Positions 1-8,147 of a DNA stretch of 22,929 bases are shown one piece after another. The notes below the pieces were generated by a model, which saw only the letters and a list, made by a program, of their open reading frames with translations, had not been told where the DNA came from and searched no databases. The position numbers and the translations under genes are program-made. This DNA comes from a virus. Position 1 is the stretch's first letter. Each line of letters begins with the position of its first letter. Location of the stretch: positions 1-22,929 of IMG/VR virus record IMGVR_UViG_3300045940_000125, one strand, 5' to 3'.

Positions 1-28
1 GTCGCGCACAGAATGAGACAGTTTCCAT

Positions 29-385
29 ATGACTGCTAAGCGTGTACCGACCCGCAATCAACGAATTCAACGCGCGAAGAAAGGTGCATACGATCCCACG
101 GCGGAAAAAGCGCTCAATTACGCACGCTTGACGAATCTATTTACCGATGCGATCCGCTCTGATGATCGGGTGGCGGCACTTGGCGCTCTCAAAGAACTTA
201 ATCGCCTCTTGGGGCTATATGCCGCGCGGCCGACCGAGACGCCGCCGGCTCCGGAGCCACTCGCGGCAGTCGTGGCGCGATATCTGGTGCCGCTCAAACT
301 CCTGCCGGCCGACGAACCTGCCTCCGAACATATTCGGGTCGCGGCCCAGCATTTAATTGACGGCACGTTACCCGAATTGCAATGA
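29..385 (+). CDS. Small protein preceding terminase; possible small terminase subunit
   Basis: A 118-residue protein directly upstream of the large terminase; its stop overlaps the next ATG as ATGA, so the two are probably translationally coupled. The N-terminus is basic (many Lys/Arg in residues 3-20), followed by a helical region (about 25-65) and a Pro/Glu-rich linker near 68-78. A small, basic, helical protein before the ATPase is where small terminase subunits, which recognise phage DNA, are normally encoded, but I see no clear HTH motif, so the role rests on position. The ribosome site is weak (GAGA about 12 bases before ATG). The 28 bases before it hold nothing I can identify. Confidence 0.6.
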   Translation: MTAKRVPTRNQRIQRAKKGAYDPTAEKALNYARLTNLFTDAIRSDDRVAALGALKELNRLLGLYAARPTETPPAPEPLAAVVARYLVPLKLLPADEPASEHIRVAAQHLIDGTLPELQ

Positions 386-2454
386 GCGCAACGAGCGCAG
401 CACGATATCGCGCCGCGAGAGACAACAGACACGCCTATCATGCGGCGGAATCGCGGGCCGCGCGCGAGATCGCCCCGCTACCAAAGGTCGCCAATCCTCC
501 GCGGCGCCGGGCCGCCCGCAAGAGCTTCCAAGCGTTTTGCGAGCTCTACCAGGCGGGCGTGTATATGCTGCCCTGGTCCGACGATCACCTGCGGATGATT
601 GCCCGGATCGAGTCGGCGGTGCGGAAGGGGACGCTCTGCGCGTTCGCGATGCCGCGGGGATCGGGCAAGACTTCGCTGTGCGAATCGGCCGTCTTGTGGG
701 CGACATTGCACGGGTTCGTGCCGTTCTCCGTGCTCCTGGGCGCCGATCACGCGGCCGCGGAGCGCAATCTTCAGTCGATTCATTCGCAGCTGATCATGAA
801 CTCGGACATCATCGAGGATTGGCCGGAAGTCTGTGAGCCCCTGGCAAGGTTGGAGGGAATTCATCAACGCAAGTTCTTATACAACGGCCGGCCAATCACC
901 TACCAGCTCACGCATACGCGGATCGTGCTGCCGAACATCGCCGGCGCGGTGGCATGCGGGGCGGTGATTCAGACCGCCGGCCTCACGAGCCACATCCGAG
1001 GCATGAAATACCAGCACCCGAGCGGCCGCGCCATCCGCCCGGCGCTTGTGATGGTCGATGATCCTCAGACTGACGAGTCGGCTCGCTCTCCCGCCCAGTG
1101 CGAGGCGCGGGCGTCAATCCTGGCGGGGGCCGTTCTGGGTCTGGCGGGGCCGGGCAAGCGGATCGCCGGCGTCATGCCTTGCACCGTGATCAGTCCCGGC
1201 GACTTGGCCGACACGATCCTCGATCGCTCCAAGCACCCCGACTGGCATGGCGAGCGGACGAGGATGGTCTACAGCTTCCCGAGCTCGCCGAGGTGGGAGG
1301 AGTACGCCGCCATCCGGGCCGATAGCCTGCGGGCCGGCGGGGGCGGGGCCGAGGCCACCGAATACTATCGCCAGCATAGGGAGGAGATGGACGAAGGGGC
1401 GGCGGTGGCCTGGCCGGCCCGGTATCACGAAGGTGAGCTATCGGCGATCCAGCACGCGATCAATCTGAAGCTCCGCAACGAGGCGGCGTTCTGGTCCGAA
1501 TACCAGAACGAGCCTCTGCCGGACCCGGTCTTCGCGGCGGAGCTCACGGCCGACCAGGTCGCCGCCCGCGTGACGGGCCGGCCTCGGGGCGTGGCGCCGC
1601 TCGAGACGATGCTCGTGACCGGGTTCGTCGATGTGCAGGCCGCGGCGCTGTACTGGGTTCTGGTGGCCTGGGCGGCCGACTTCACGGGATCGGTGATCGA
1701 TTACGGAACCTATCCAGACCAGGGGCGACATTATTTCACGTTGCGAGACGTCCGGAGGACGCTGGCCCGCGTGGCGCCGGGGACCGGCCTCGAGGGAGCG
1801 ATCCACGCGGGGCTCGAGACCTTGATTGCCCAGCTCGCGACCCGGCCGATCGCGCGCGACGACGGGGCGGAGCTGCGAATCGATCGGCTCCTGGTCGACG
1901 CCAACTGGAGCGTGTCGACGGAGATTGTCTACAGCGTCTGCCGGGCCAGTCCCCACGCGGCGGTGGTCATGCCGTCGCACGGCCGCTATGTCGGGGCCAG
2001 CTCGCGGCCGATGAGCGAATGGCATCGCAAGCCGGGGGACCGCCGCGGCCTGAATTGGACCGTGCCGGCGGTGGAGAAACGGGCGATCCGGCACCTCGTC
2101 TTCGACACAAACTACTGGAAGTCATTCGTGCACGCGCGGTTGGCGACGGCGCCGGGCGACCGAGGAGCCCTGCGCCTCTTTGGCGACCGCTCCGAGGTGC
2201 ACCGCATGTTTGCCGAGCACCTGACGGCGGAGTACCGGGTGGCGACAACGGGCCGGGGCCGTACGGTCGAAGAATGGAAGGCGCGGCCCGACGGCGGCGA
2301 CAACCACTGGCTGGACGGTCTGGTGGGCGCGGCGGTGGCCGCCAGCCTGCAGGGCGCGGCGCTGGCGGGTCAGGCGGCGCCCCGGCCGGCGCGGCGCCGG
2401 TACACGGGGGCGGATGCGAATAAAGCCGCCGCGGCATCCGCGCCGCGGCGGTAG
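382..2454 (+). CDS. Phage terminase large subunit (GpA-like ATPase/nuclease)
   Basis: DNA-packaging motor: an N-terminal ATPase drives DNA into the procapsid and a C-terminal nuclease cuts the concatemer. The 690-residue length suits the GpA family. Walker A is PRGSGKTS (residues 91-98), Walker B is LVMVDD (222-227), with a following QTDESARS stretch. The nuclease half starts near 410 with GFVDVQ (Asp417 a likely metal ligand), then LLVDANW, and ends with the DNHWLDGLVGA motif typical of GpA-type C-termini. The tail (about 670-690) is Ala/Arg/Pro-rich. The start overlaps the stop of the preceding gene by ATGA. The stop lies at the edge of a pentanucleotide repeat array. Assignment to this superfamily is firm; the exact subfamily is from memory. 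Confidence 0.95.
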   Translation: MSATSAARYRAARDNRHAYHAAESRAAREIAPLPKVANPPRRRAARKSFQAFCELYQAGVYMLPWSDDHLRMIARIESAVRKGTLCAFAMPRGSGKTSLCESAVLWATLHGFVPFSVLLGADHAAAERNLQSIHSQLIMNSDIIEDWPEVCEPLARLEGIHQRKFLYNGRPITYQLTHTRIVLPNIAGAVACGAVIQTAGLTSHIRGMKYQHPSGRAIRPALVMVDDPQTDESARSPAQCEARASILAGAVLGLAGPGKRIAGVMPCTVISPGDLADTILDRSKHPDWHGERTRMVYSFPSSPRWEEYAAIRADSLRAGGGGAEATEYYRQHREEMDEGAAVAWPARYHEGELSAIQHAINLKLRNEAAFWSEYQNEPLPDPVFAAELTADQVAARVTGRPRGVAPLETMLVTGFVDVQAAALYWVLVAWAADFTGSVIDYGTYPDQGRHYFTLRDVRRTLARVAPGTGLEGAIHAGLETLIAQLATRPIARDDGAELRIDRLLVDANWSVSTEIVYSVCRASPHAAVVMPSHGRYVGASSRPMSEWHRKPGDRRGLNWTVPAVEKRAIRHLVFDTNYWKSFVHARLATAPGDRGALRLFGDRSEVHRMFAEHLTAEYRVATTGRGRTVEEWKARPDGGDNHWLDGLVGAAVAASLQGAALAGQAAPRPARRRYTGADANKAAAASAPRR

Positions 2455-2635
2455 CCCTGCCTTGCCATGCCCCGCCTCGCCCGGCCTTGCCAGACCCAGC
2501 CTCGCCTGCCTCGCCTGCCTTGCCTTGCCCTGCCAAGCCCCGCCGGGCCTTGCCATGCCTGCCTTGCCCTGCCCAGCCGTGCCGCGCCGCGCCCCGCCGT
2601 GCCGCGCCTTGCCATGCCATGCCTGCCTTGATCAG
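2455..2635. repeat. Degenerate pentanucleotide (GCCNN)n array
   Basis: About 180 bases between two convergent genes read as roughly 35 units of GCC plus two variable bases, mostly GCCTT, GCCAT, GCCCC, GCCTC or GCCGT, with occasional phase slips. One strand is C-rich, the other G-rich (GGCAAGG, GGCAGG). A period of five is incompatible with selection for an encoded protein, although it leaves all frames open and creates spurious ORFs. Possible roles are a barrier or terminator between convergent transcription units, a protein-binding array or a packaging-related site; none is shown. Confidence 0.85.
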
Positions 2636-3111
2636 TTCCGCGCCTTGGCGATCGCTTGTTCGACTCTGGTCAAGCGCTGATCGAGCGCGATCTGATTGGC
2701 GTAGATCGCCTCGGTGAGAATAAGGTGCCCCTCATGCGCAGCGCGGACGTTGGGCTCCATTTCGTCCCAACGCACATGCCGCAAGGTTTCCAGGCCGCGG
2801 AGTAGTTGCGCGTCGGCGCGGCGCTTGTCGTAGCGAGCCAACGTCATATGCTCGCTCGCCGGCGCCAGCCGATAGCCGACGGTGCGGACGTTGTGCAGCC
2901 GGCGTTGTTGTTCCTTGAGCAGCCGCGCTAGAGCGGTCCGGACGATCTGCTGGACGTCGCGCGTGGAATAAGAGCGCTGGGCGGCGGCGCCCAGCGCTTC
3001 GGAGAGCGCGTCATAGGTATAGAGATTGCCCGGCTCGCCGTCGCGGACATGATCAAGAATGACTTGCACGTTGGACCGGCCATCGCGCCGGGTGATCTCG
3101 AAGGCGTTCAT
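2632..3111 (-). CDS. Hypothetical protein, possible winged-helix DNA-binding N-terminus
   Basis: A 159-residue protein, last gene of a three-gene minus-strand operon; its ATG overlaps the stop of the upstream gene (ATGA). Residues about 13-85 look like a small helical domain ending in a beta-hairpin-like NVRTVGYRLAP, reminiscent of the wing of winged-helix proteins. Residues about 90-158 are helical and charged, possibly coiled coil (LDQRLTRVEQAIAKA). I recall phage proteins with a similar layout beside the upstream family, but no function is established. It points opposite to the head genes on both sides, so it is probably expressed separately from them. Regulator or accessory partner of the RAMP-like protein is inference. 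Confidence 0.75.
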   Translation of the reverse strand: MNAFEITRRDGRSNVQVILDHVRDGEPGNLYTYDALSEALGAAAQRSYSTRDVQQIVRTALARLLKEQQRRLHNVRTVGYRLAPASEHMTLARYDKRRADAQLLRGLETLRHVRWDEMEPNVRAAHEGHLILTEAIYANQIALDQRLTRVEQAIAKARN

Positions 3112-3698
3112 TGCGCGATCTCCACTTTGCCGGTGAAGCGGCCGTATCCATTCACGCGGTTGTCACCGATGCCTTCGGTCACACCGGCCATCTCGACGAT
3201 CCGGGCGAGATCCTCGAAATTCAAGCCGGCGTCCTCAATGAAGAGACCGGAGAGGCTCATGGCCCAGGGAAAGAACCGCGGCCGCACGCGCATGATGCGC
3301 TTACCGCCGACCACGACCGGCATGCGGGAGTGAAAATTGTTGTCGGCGAAGAGCTTCTCGATGTCCTTCGATCCCTCGTGTAGCAAGGGGATCTCCAGAT
3401 CGGCGAATGACAGGGCTCGTTCGACGTTCTTGCCTTGCTTGAAGATCCGGGCGGCGTTGATCAGGCACTTGCGGACCTTGGACGTCGGCTGGACGACGAC
3501 CGGCGCCTTGCCGTTCAAGCTCGTGTACAAGCCTCCGAACCACTCCAGGCGCTCGATCAATCGCAGATCCTCATCCGTCTTTTTTCGTTTGGCGGTGATC
3601 GCCTTGATCTGGCGATTCAGGTCGAACTCGGGATCGACCATTCTGGGATTGTGCATCAAGAGGGGGCTGGTGCCAGTCAATGTGAGAGTGATGCGCAT
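3108..3698 (-). CDS. Phage protein of unknown function with RAMP/RRM-like features
   Basis: A 196-residue protein with a start like that of a recurrent phage family: an opening beta strand followed by TGTSPLLMHN. The C-terminal third has an alternating strand-helix pattern (WAMSLSGLFIEDA, NFEDLARIVEMAG) and ends in a glycine-rich segment, GIGDNRVNGYGRF, which resembles the G-rich loop of RAMP (Cas5/6/7-type RRM) RNA-binding proteins. That resemblance is by eye only. A nucleic-acid-binding role is plausible, enzymatic activity is not shown. It is the middle gene of the minus-strand operon, overlapping the downstream gene by 4 bases and the upstream one by 22. A GAGG lies 8 bases before the ATG. 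Confidence 0.8.
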   Translation of the reverse strand: MRITLTLTGTSPLLMHNPRMVDPEFDLNRQIKAITAKRKKTDEDLRLIERLEWFGGLYTSLNGKAPVVVQPTSKVRKCLINAARIFKQGKNVERALSFADLEIPLLHEGSKDIEKLFADNNFHSRMPVVVGGKRIMRVRPRFFPWAMSLSGLFIEDAGLNFEDLARIVEMAGVTEGIGDNRVNGYGRFTGKVEIAQ

Positions 3699-3919
3699 GG
3701 GGACGACCTCGGAAGAGAGACGACGAGACCGTGCCGGATCATGACTTCCCGGTGGCCGACGATCTCGCCGCGGGGTTGGGGCGTGGGTTTCTTGCGGGGC
3801 GGCGCTGGCGGGGGTGTAGGCTCCGCCAGCAGTCGCCGGGCGGCCGCCACGCTAACGCGCAGCGCTCGAGCGAGCTGACGGGCGGTGATCGGGGCCGGAT
3901 CGCCGCGGCGCTGGGTCAC
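3677..3919 (-). CDS. Small HTH-like protein, first gene of the minus-strand operon
   Basis: The long open frame here extends upstream to 4282, but that part is antisense to the gpW-like gene and has poor codon use. I place the start at GTG 3919, preceded by GAGGA with ideal spacing, giving 80 residues. Residues about 11-32 (ITARQLARALRVSVAAARRLL) look like a helix-turn-helix of the kind that picks a start for a short regulator. A Pro/Lys linker (TPPPAPPRKKPTPQPRG) and a short hydrophobic tail follow. It diverges from the gpW-like gene across 72 bases, where its promoter and any operator should lie. Autoregulation of the operon is inference. Confidence 0.6.
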   Translation of the reverse strand: MTQRRGDPAPITARQLARALRVSVAAARRLLAEPTPPPAPPRKKPTPQPRGEIVGHREVMIRHGLVVSLPRSSPCASLSH

Positions 3920-3991
3920 GGAATTCCTCGAAACTGATCTAGAACTCGATTCCTCGGATTCCTTATCACGAACTGCACGGAGAATCCAGCC
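3920..3991. promoter_or_regulatory. Divergent intergenic region with a direct repeat
   Basis: This 72-base gap separates the divergent starts at 3919 (minus) and 3992 (plus). It is more AT-rich than its surroundings and holds two near copies of ATTCCTCG (about 3923-3930 and 3950-3957), one of them carrying the Shine-Dalgarno of the minus gene. GGAG lies about 8 bases before the plus-strand ATG. I expect a promoter for the minus operon here but cannot point to convincing -35 and -10 hexamers. Confidence 0.35.
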
Positions 3992-4213
3992 ATGCCTATC
4001 CGACCTCGCAGCACGCCGACGGAAGACCCCGCCTACGACGCCTTGCTGGCCGCCATCAGCGGGCCGGCCCGGGTGACGATCGACGGCAACACCACGGAGC
4101 TGCCGTCGATCTCGGACCTGATCGCGGCGAACCGGTATCTGCGGGCGCTGCAGGCGAGGGTTTCGAGCCGGGGATTCTCCCTCAGTCAATTTGTTCCGCC
4201 GGGGAGCATCTAG
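3992..4213 (+). CDS. gpW-like head-tail joining protein
   Basis: A 73-residue protein. After residues 13-24 (EDPAYDALLAAI) comes a beta pair, ARVTIDGNTTELPSI, then a helix, SDLIAANRYLRALQARV. This matches the gpW pattern in which a strand reading V-x-[FIY]-[DN]-G-[RN] precedes a helix beginning SI/SL-[DS]-[ED]-L. Lambda gpW sits between terminase A and portal B and completes the head after DNA packaging; here too it lies just before the portal, now separated from the terminase by the minus-strand operon. GGAG 8 bases before ATG supports the start. No membrane segment. Confidence 0.75.
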   Translation: MPIRPRSTPTEDPAYDALLAAISGPARVTIDGNTTELPSISDLIAANRYLRALQARVSSRGFSLSQFVPPGSI

Positions 4214-4243
4214 AGTCCTTAAAAGAAAGTAGTTTCCGATCAC

Positions 4244-5842
4244 TTGAATACCTCGCACATTCAAGTCATCGACGCGTTCCACGAGCGGAACGGCGACCCG
4301 CCACCGCCTTTTCGGGCGAGAAGTGGTGGGCGCGCGCGGGCGGACCGGTTGGGGTCACGGCCGGCCGCCCGCGCAGTTCGTGCCCGGTACGACGCCGCGG
4401 TCACGACCGACGAGAATTTCATGCACTGGGCGAACGCGGACGGCCTTTCGGCCAACGCCGCCAATTCGCCCGAGGTGCGGCGGATTCTGCGCAATCGCGC
4501 TCGTTACGAGTCTGCCAACAACTCGTGGTGCCGGGGGATCGTGCTCACGCTGGCCAACGCCTCGATCTCGACAGGGCCGCGCTTGCAGGTCCAAACGGCC
4601 AACGACGACGCCAATAACCGGATCGAGGCGGCGTTCGGCCAGTGGGCGCAATTGATCCACCTCCCCGAGAAACTGCGGACCATGCGGCAATCGCGGGCCG
4701 TGGACGGCGAGGCGTTCGCCATGCTGGCGACGAATCCCAAGATCGACCACGAGATCACGCTGGACATCAAGTTGATCGAGGCCGACCAGGTCGCCGATCC
4801 CTATCCCCTGGCCGGCCTCGATACGTTCCGGCCGGCGAGCTCGCACGTCGACGGGATCGACTTCGATTCGTTCGGGAACCCCACGACCTACTATCTGCTC
4901 GAGGAGCACCCGGGCGATCTGGCGTATCGTTTCGCGGCCCGCGCCTTGCGCGTCGCGGCCCGGTTCGTCCTGCACTGGTTCCGGCAGGATCGCCCTGGGC
5001 AGGCTCGAGGGATTCCCGACATCACGCCGGCCTTGCCGCTCTTCGCCCAGCTGCGACGCTACACGCTGGCGACGATCGCCGCGGCGGAGACGGCCGCCGA
5101 CCTGGCGGCGGTGCTGGAGACGACGGAGCCGCCGGGCCTCGAGGACGAAGCCGGGGACAGCGAAACATGGGACTCGATCCCGATCCGGCCGCGGCTGATG
5201 GCCCGGTTGCCGGACGGGTACAAGATGAGCCAATTCAAGCCGGAGCAACCGGCCAGCACGTACGAAACGACGGTTCGCCAGATCGTCAACGAGATCATCC
5301 GCTGCTTGGAGATGCCGCTGGCGGTCGGCCTGGGCAACTCATCGGGCTACAACTACGCCTCGGGCCGGCTGGACTTCCAGGTATTCGGCCGGGCGGTGGC
5401 GATCGAGCGAACGGACATCGAGAGCGCGATCCTGCGGCGGATCTTCGAGGCGTGGCTCGATGAGGCGGCCACGCTTCCGGGCTATCTCCCGCCCGGTCTG
5501 CCCGCGCGGAACGTGCCTCATGCCTGGTATTGGCCGGCGGAGCGGCACGTTGACCCGATGAAAGAAGCTCAGGCTCAAGCGGCCCGGCTGATCAATCTGA
5601 CCACGACGTACGCCGATGAGTTCGCCGCCGAGGGTCAGGACTGGAAGACGCAATTCGCCCAGCGCGCCCGGGAGCAAAAAGAGATGATCCGCCTGGGATT
5701 GGTGTCACCCACGCCGCCGGAACAACAACCTCCGCCCGACGATCCCGAGCCCGACCTTGATGAGGACGAGCTCGACAACGACGAGGCCGACGAGGAACCC
5801 GCGCCAGAACCTGCCGAGGAGCTCGCAGACGATGAAGATTGA
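4244..5842 (+). CDS. Phage portal protein, lambda gpB family
   Basis: The portal is the dodecameric ring at the head vertex through which DNA passes. The sequence has family hallmarks: ARYDAA near residue 48, NSPEVRRILRNRARYESANN followed by a hydrophobic stretch, then DGEAFAMLATNP, DIKLIEADQV, and the late ATYETTVRQIVNEIIRCLEMP-like segment (STYETTVRQIVNEI) leading to GNSSGYNYASGRLDF. The last 50 residues are Pro/Asp/Glu-rich. At 532 residues it is normal length. The chosen start is TTG 4244 with no good ribosome site; the first 40 residues are weakly conserved in style, so a start further inside is possible. The 3' end overlaps the next gene by 11 bases. Confidence 0.92.
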   Translation: MNTSHIQVIDAFHERNGDPPPPFRARSGGRARADRLGSRPAARAVRARYDAAVTTDENFMHWANADGLSANAANSPEVRRILRNRARYESANNSWCRGIVLTLANASISTGPRLQVQTANDDANNRIEAAFGQWAQLIHLPEKLRTMRQSRAVDGEAFAMLATNPKIDHEITLDIKLIEADQVADPYPLAGLDTFRPASSHVDGIDFDSFGNPTTYYLLEEHPGDLAYRFAARALRVAARFVLHWFRQDRPGQARGIPDITPALPLFAQLRRYTLATIAAAETAADLAAVLETTEPPGLEDEAGDSETWDSIPIRPRLMARLPDGYKMSQFKPEQPASTYETTVRQIVNEIIRCLEMPLAVGLGNSSGYNYASGRLDFQVFGRAVAIERTDIESAILRRIFEAWLDEAATLPGYLPPGLPARNVPHAWYWPAERHVDPMKEAQAQAARLINLTTTYADEFAAEGQDWKTQFAQRAREQKEMIRLGLVSPTPPEQQPPPDDPEPDLDEDELDNDEADEEPAPEPAEELADDED

Positions 5843-7778
5843 CATTCCATCCTGTCTCGCCATTCACGCGAACGCCCGGATTGAGTTCGAGGCGCGCAAG
5901 TCCGAAACCGAGGATGGTCCGGCGCCGTTGCCGGCGATCGAAATGGTGGCCTATACCGGGGCGGCCATGCGCCTGAGCGGCTGGGGACATCCCGTTCTGC
6001 TGGACATGGACGGCCTCGAGATCGCTTCCCAGAACCGGCCGATCCGGTTCAACCACGAGGCCTCGGCCGGGGTGGGCCACACCGACCGGATCGCGATCAA
6101 GGATGGGCGGCTGGTGGCCTCGGGCGTGATCTCACGCGACACGCCCGAGGCGCGGGAGGTGGTGGCCGCCGCCGCCAACGGGTTTCCCTGGCAGGCGTCA
6201 CTCGGGGCGGGGGTCGAGAAGTATGACTTCATCCGCCAGGGCGATACGGTGTCGGTCAATGGCCGGGAGTGGAAGGGGCCTTTGATCGTCGTGCGCCGGG
6301 CCACGCTGGGGGAGATCTCGCTTGTGGACGCGGGGGCCGATGGCGGCACGGTGGCGCGGATCGCCGCTCGAGCCGATGAGGGCGCCCCGCCGGCCGAAGG
6401 CGATGAGCCTGAGCTCGCGGGCGCGCTCACGCGGGAGTCGGTGCTCTTCCGGCATCGGGTGGAGACGGAGCGACGGCAGACAATCGCGGCGCTCATGCAG
6501 GAATCCCTCGATCAACCAGGGATCGATACGACCGCCGTGGAGGAGCTGGCGGCCAAGGCCGAGACCGAGCGCTGGCCGGTACTCATGTTCGAGAATCAAC
6601 TCTTGAAGCTGAGTCGCCCAGCGCCCTTGCCGCGGCGGAGCTCGGGCCTGGCGAGTGGTCGCGTGATCGAGGCCGCGGTATGCACGGCCGGCGGCCTGCA
6701 TGACCTCGAGGGGGCGTTCGACGCCGGCACGCTCGAAGCGGCCCACCAGAGCTTCCCGCACGGCCTGGGCCTGGTGGATCTCTTCATGCTGGCGGCCCGC
6801 CAGAACGGCTATACCGGGCATTCGTCCAAGGATGTCCGGGGGATGCTGCAGGCGGCCTTCCGGGCAGACGTCCGCGCCACGGGCGGCGGCGGTTTCTCGA
6901 CGCTGAGTCTGCCCGGAATCATGACGAACGTCGCCAACAAATTCTTGGCGGCCGGGTTCGCCGCCATCGAATCGACCTGGCGGGCGATCGCCGTGATCGG
7001 CAGCGCCCGCGACTTCAAGACGATCACGAGCTATTCGCTCACGGGCGGCCTGGTGTATGAGAAGGTCGGGCCGGGCGGCGAGATCAAGCATGGCGACCTG
7101 TCCGAGCTCGCCTACACCAACCAGATCGCGACCTACGCCCGCATGTTCGCGGTCACGCGCACCGACATCATCAATGATGACCTCGGGGCGCTAAGCCAGA
7201 TCCCATCGCGGCTGGGGCGGGGGGCGGCGCTCAAGCTCAACGATGTGTTCTGGGCGGCATTCATGGACAACGCCACCTTCTTCACGACGCTTCGTGGCAA
7301 CTACTTCGACGGGGCCGAGTCGGCGCTCTCGATCGACAGCCTGACCACCGCCGAGGCGATGTTCATGAACCAGACCGACCCGGATGGGCAACCGGTCGGA
7401 GTGATGCCGTCAATTCTGCTCGTGCCCAACGCGCTCTTCACGACCGCCAACAACCTCATGAACTCGACGCAGATCGTGGGCGGCACGACAGCGCAGCTGG
7501 CCAATAATCCGCACGCCGGGAAGTACCAGGTGGTGCGCTCGAGCTATCTCTCCAACGCGAGCTACACGGGCAACTCCACGACGGCCTGGTATCTGCTGGC
7601 CGATCCCGCGGCGCTGGGCGTGATCGAGGTGCGTTTCCTGAACGGCCGCGAAACGCCGATCGTGGAATCGGCCGACGCGGACTTCAACACGCTGGGGGTT
7701 CAGATGCGGGGGTATCACGACTTCGGGGTCGCGAAGCAGGAATACCGGGCGGGCGTGAAATCGAAGGGGGTTGTGTGA
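5832..7778 (+). CDS. Prohead protease-major capsid protein fusion
   Basis: A single 648-residue chain combines two head proteins. Residues about 30-185 look like a prohead maturation protease (S78/U35 type): RFNHEASAGVGHTDR with His75 and PWQASLGAGVEKYDF with Ser123 are likely catalytic, then the EISLVDAGADGGTVA segment. Residues about 190-345 are a charged, Ala-rich linker that may act as scaffold. Residues about 350-648 resemble Mu gpT-like major capsid proteins (FKTITSYSLTGGLVYEKVG, then YARMFAVTRTDIINDDLGA). Start ATG 5832 overlaps the portal and has GAGGAG 11 bases upstream; an upstream ATG at 5757 in the same frame runs antisense to sense over the portal tail and is unlikely. Self-release of capsid from protease by cleavage is inferred. 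Confidence 0.9.
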   Translation: MKIDIPSCLAIHANARIEFEARKSETEDGPAPLPAIEMVAYTGAAMRLSGWGHPVLLDMDGLEIASQNRPIRFNHEASAGVGHTDRIAIKDGRLVASGVISRDTPEAREVVAAAANGFPWQASLGAGVEKYDFIRQGDTVSVNGREWKGPLIVVRRATLGEISLVDAGADGGTVARIAARADEGAPPAEGDEPELAGALTRESVLFRHRVETERRQTIAALMQESLDQPGIDTTAVEELAAKAETERWPVLMFENQLLKLSRPAPLPRRSSGLASGRVIEAAVCTAGGLHDLEGAFDAGTLEAAHQSFPHGLGLVDLFMLAARQNGYTGHSSKDVRGMLQAAFRADVRATGGGGFSTLSLPGIMTNVANKFLAAGFAAIESTWRAIAVIGSARDFKTITSYSLTGGLVYEKVGPGGEIKHGDLSELAYTNQIATYARMFAVTRTDIINDDLGALSQIPSRLGRGAALKLNDVFWAAFMDNATFFTTLRGNYFDGAESALSIDSLTTAEAMFMNQTDPDGQPVGVMPSILLVPNALFTTANNLMNSTQIVGGTTAQLANNPHAGKYQVVRSSYLSNASYTGNSTTAWYLLADPAALGVIEVRFLNGRETPIVESADADFNTLGVQMRGYHDFGVAKQEYRAGVKSKGVV

Positions 7779-7781
7779 ACC

Positions 7782-8135
7782 ATGCCGAAGCTCAAGCTCA
7801 CACTCAATATCGGCAAGGCCGATGCCACGCGTCTCGGCCTCAAGGAAACCGAGGCCGACAAGGAAGTTGACGTCGCCGACGAGCCCGCCGGCGAGCTCTT
7901 GCGTAATGGCTGGGCAGTGGAACCAGGCCAAGCGGAGGAGGAAGAGGCGGCGCCCGGGCTCACGCCGGCCGATCTGGCGCGGGGCACGGCGGCGATCCAA
8001 TTCTCTGGTCCCGAGGCCGATCCGCCGGCGGCCAAGGCGGAGCGGCGGGCCAAGGCGACCGAGGAAAAGAAGCGCCGGGGCCGGCCGCCGAAGAGCGGCG
8101 GCAGCGCGCGTTTCGGCGACAACCCGCATAAGTAG
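7782..8135 (+). CDS. Small head-region protein with AT-hook-like C-terminus
   Basis: A 117-residue protein starting 3 bases after the capsid gene. The first 50 residues form a short domain (LTLNIGKADATRLGLKETE, then ADEPAGELLRNGWAVE) of a type I recall next to capsid genes in similar phages. The second half is Ala/Glu/Lys-rich, with RRGRPPKSG near residue 97 matching the AT-hook core (RGRP), which could contact packaged DNA. AAGGGGG lies about 12 bases before ATG. A structural or head-associated role is inferred from position only. Confidence 0.75.
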   Translation: MPKLKLTLNIGKADATRLGLKETEADKEVDVADEPAGELLRNGWAVEPGQAEEEEAAPGLTPADLARGTAAIQFSGPEADPPAAKAERRAKATEEKKRRGRPPKSGGSARFGDNPHK

Positions 8136-8147
8136 GAGGCTCAGTCA

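Noticed and set aside
1438-2094. Long minus-strand open frames across the terminase and also across portal and capsid genes (for example 4355-5248, 6198-7091)
   Set aside because: Opposite-strand frames stay open in GC-rich DNA because stop codons are rare; their codon use and Arg/Pro-rich composition are those of shadows.
2414-2680. Open frames on both strands across the pentanucleotide array (Pro/Cys/Ala-rich or Gly/Arg-rich)
   Set aside because: Period five gives open frames with repetitive composition; no start site or codon preference.
3920-4282. N-terminal extension of the minus-strand HTH gene up to 4282
   Set aside because: It would be antisense to the gpW-like gene, Arg-rich with poor codon use; GTG 3919 has a proper ribosome site.
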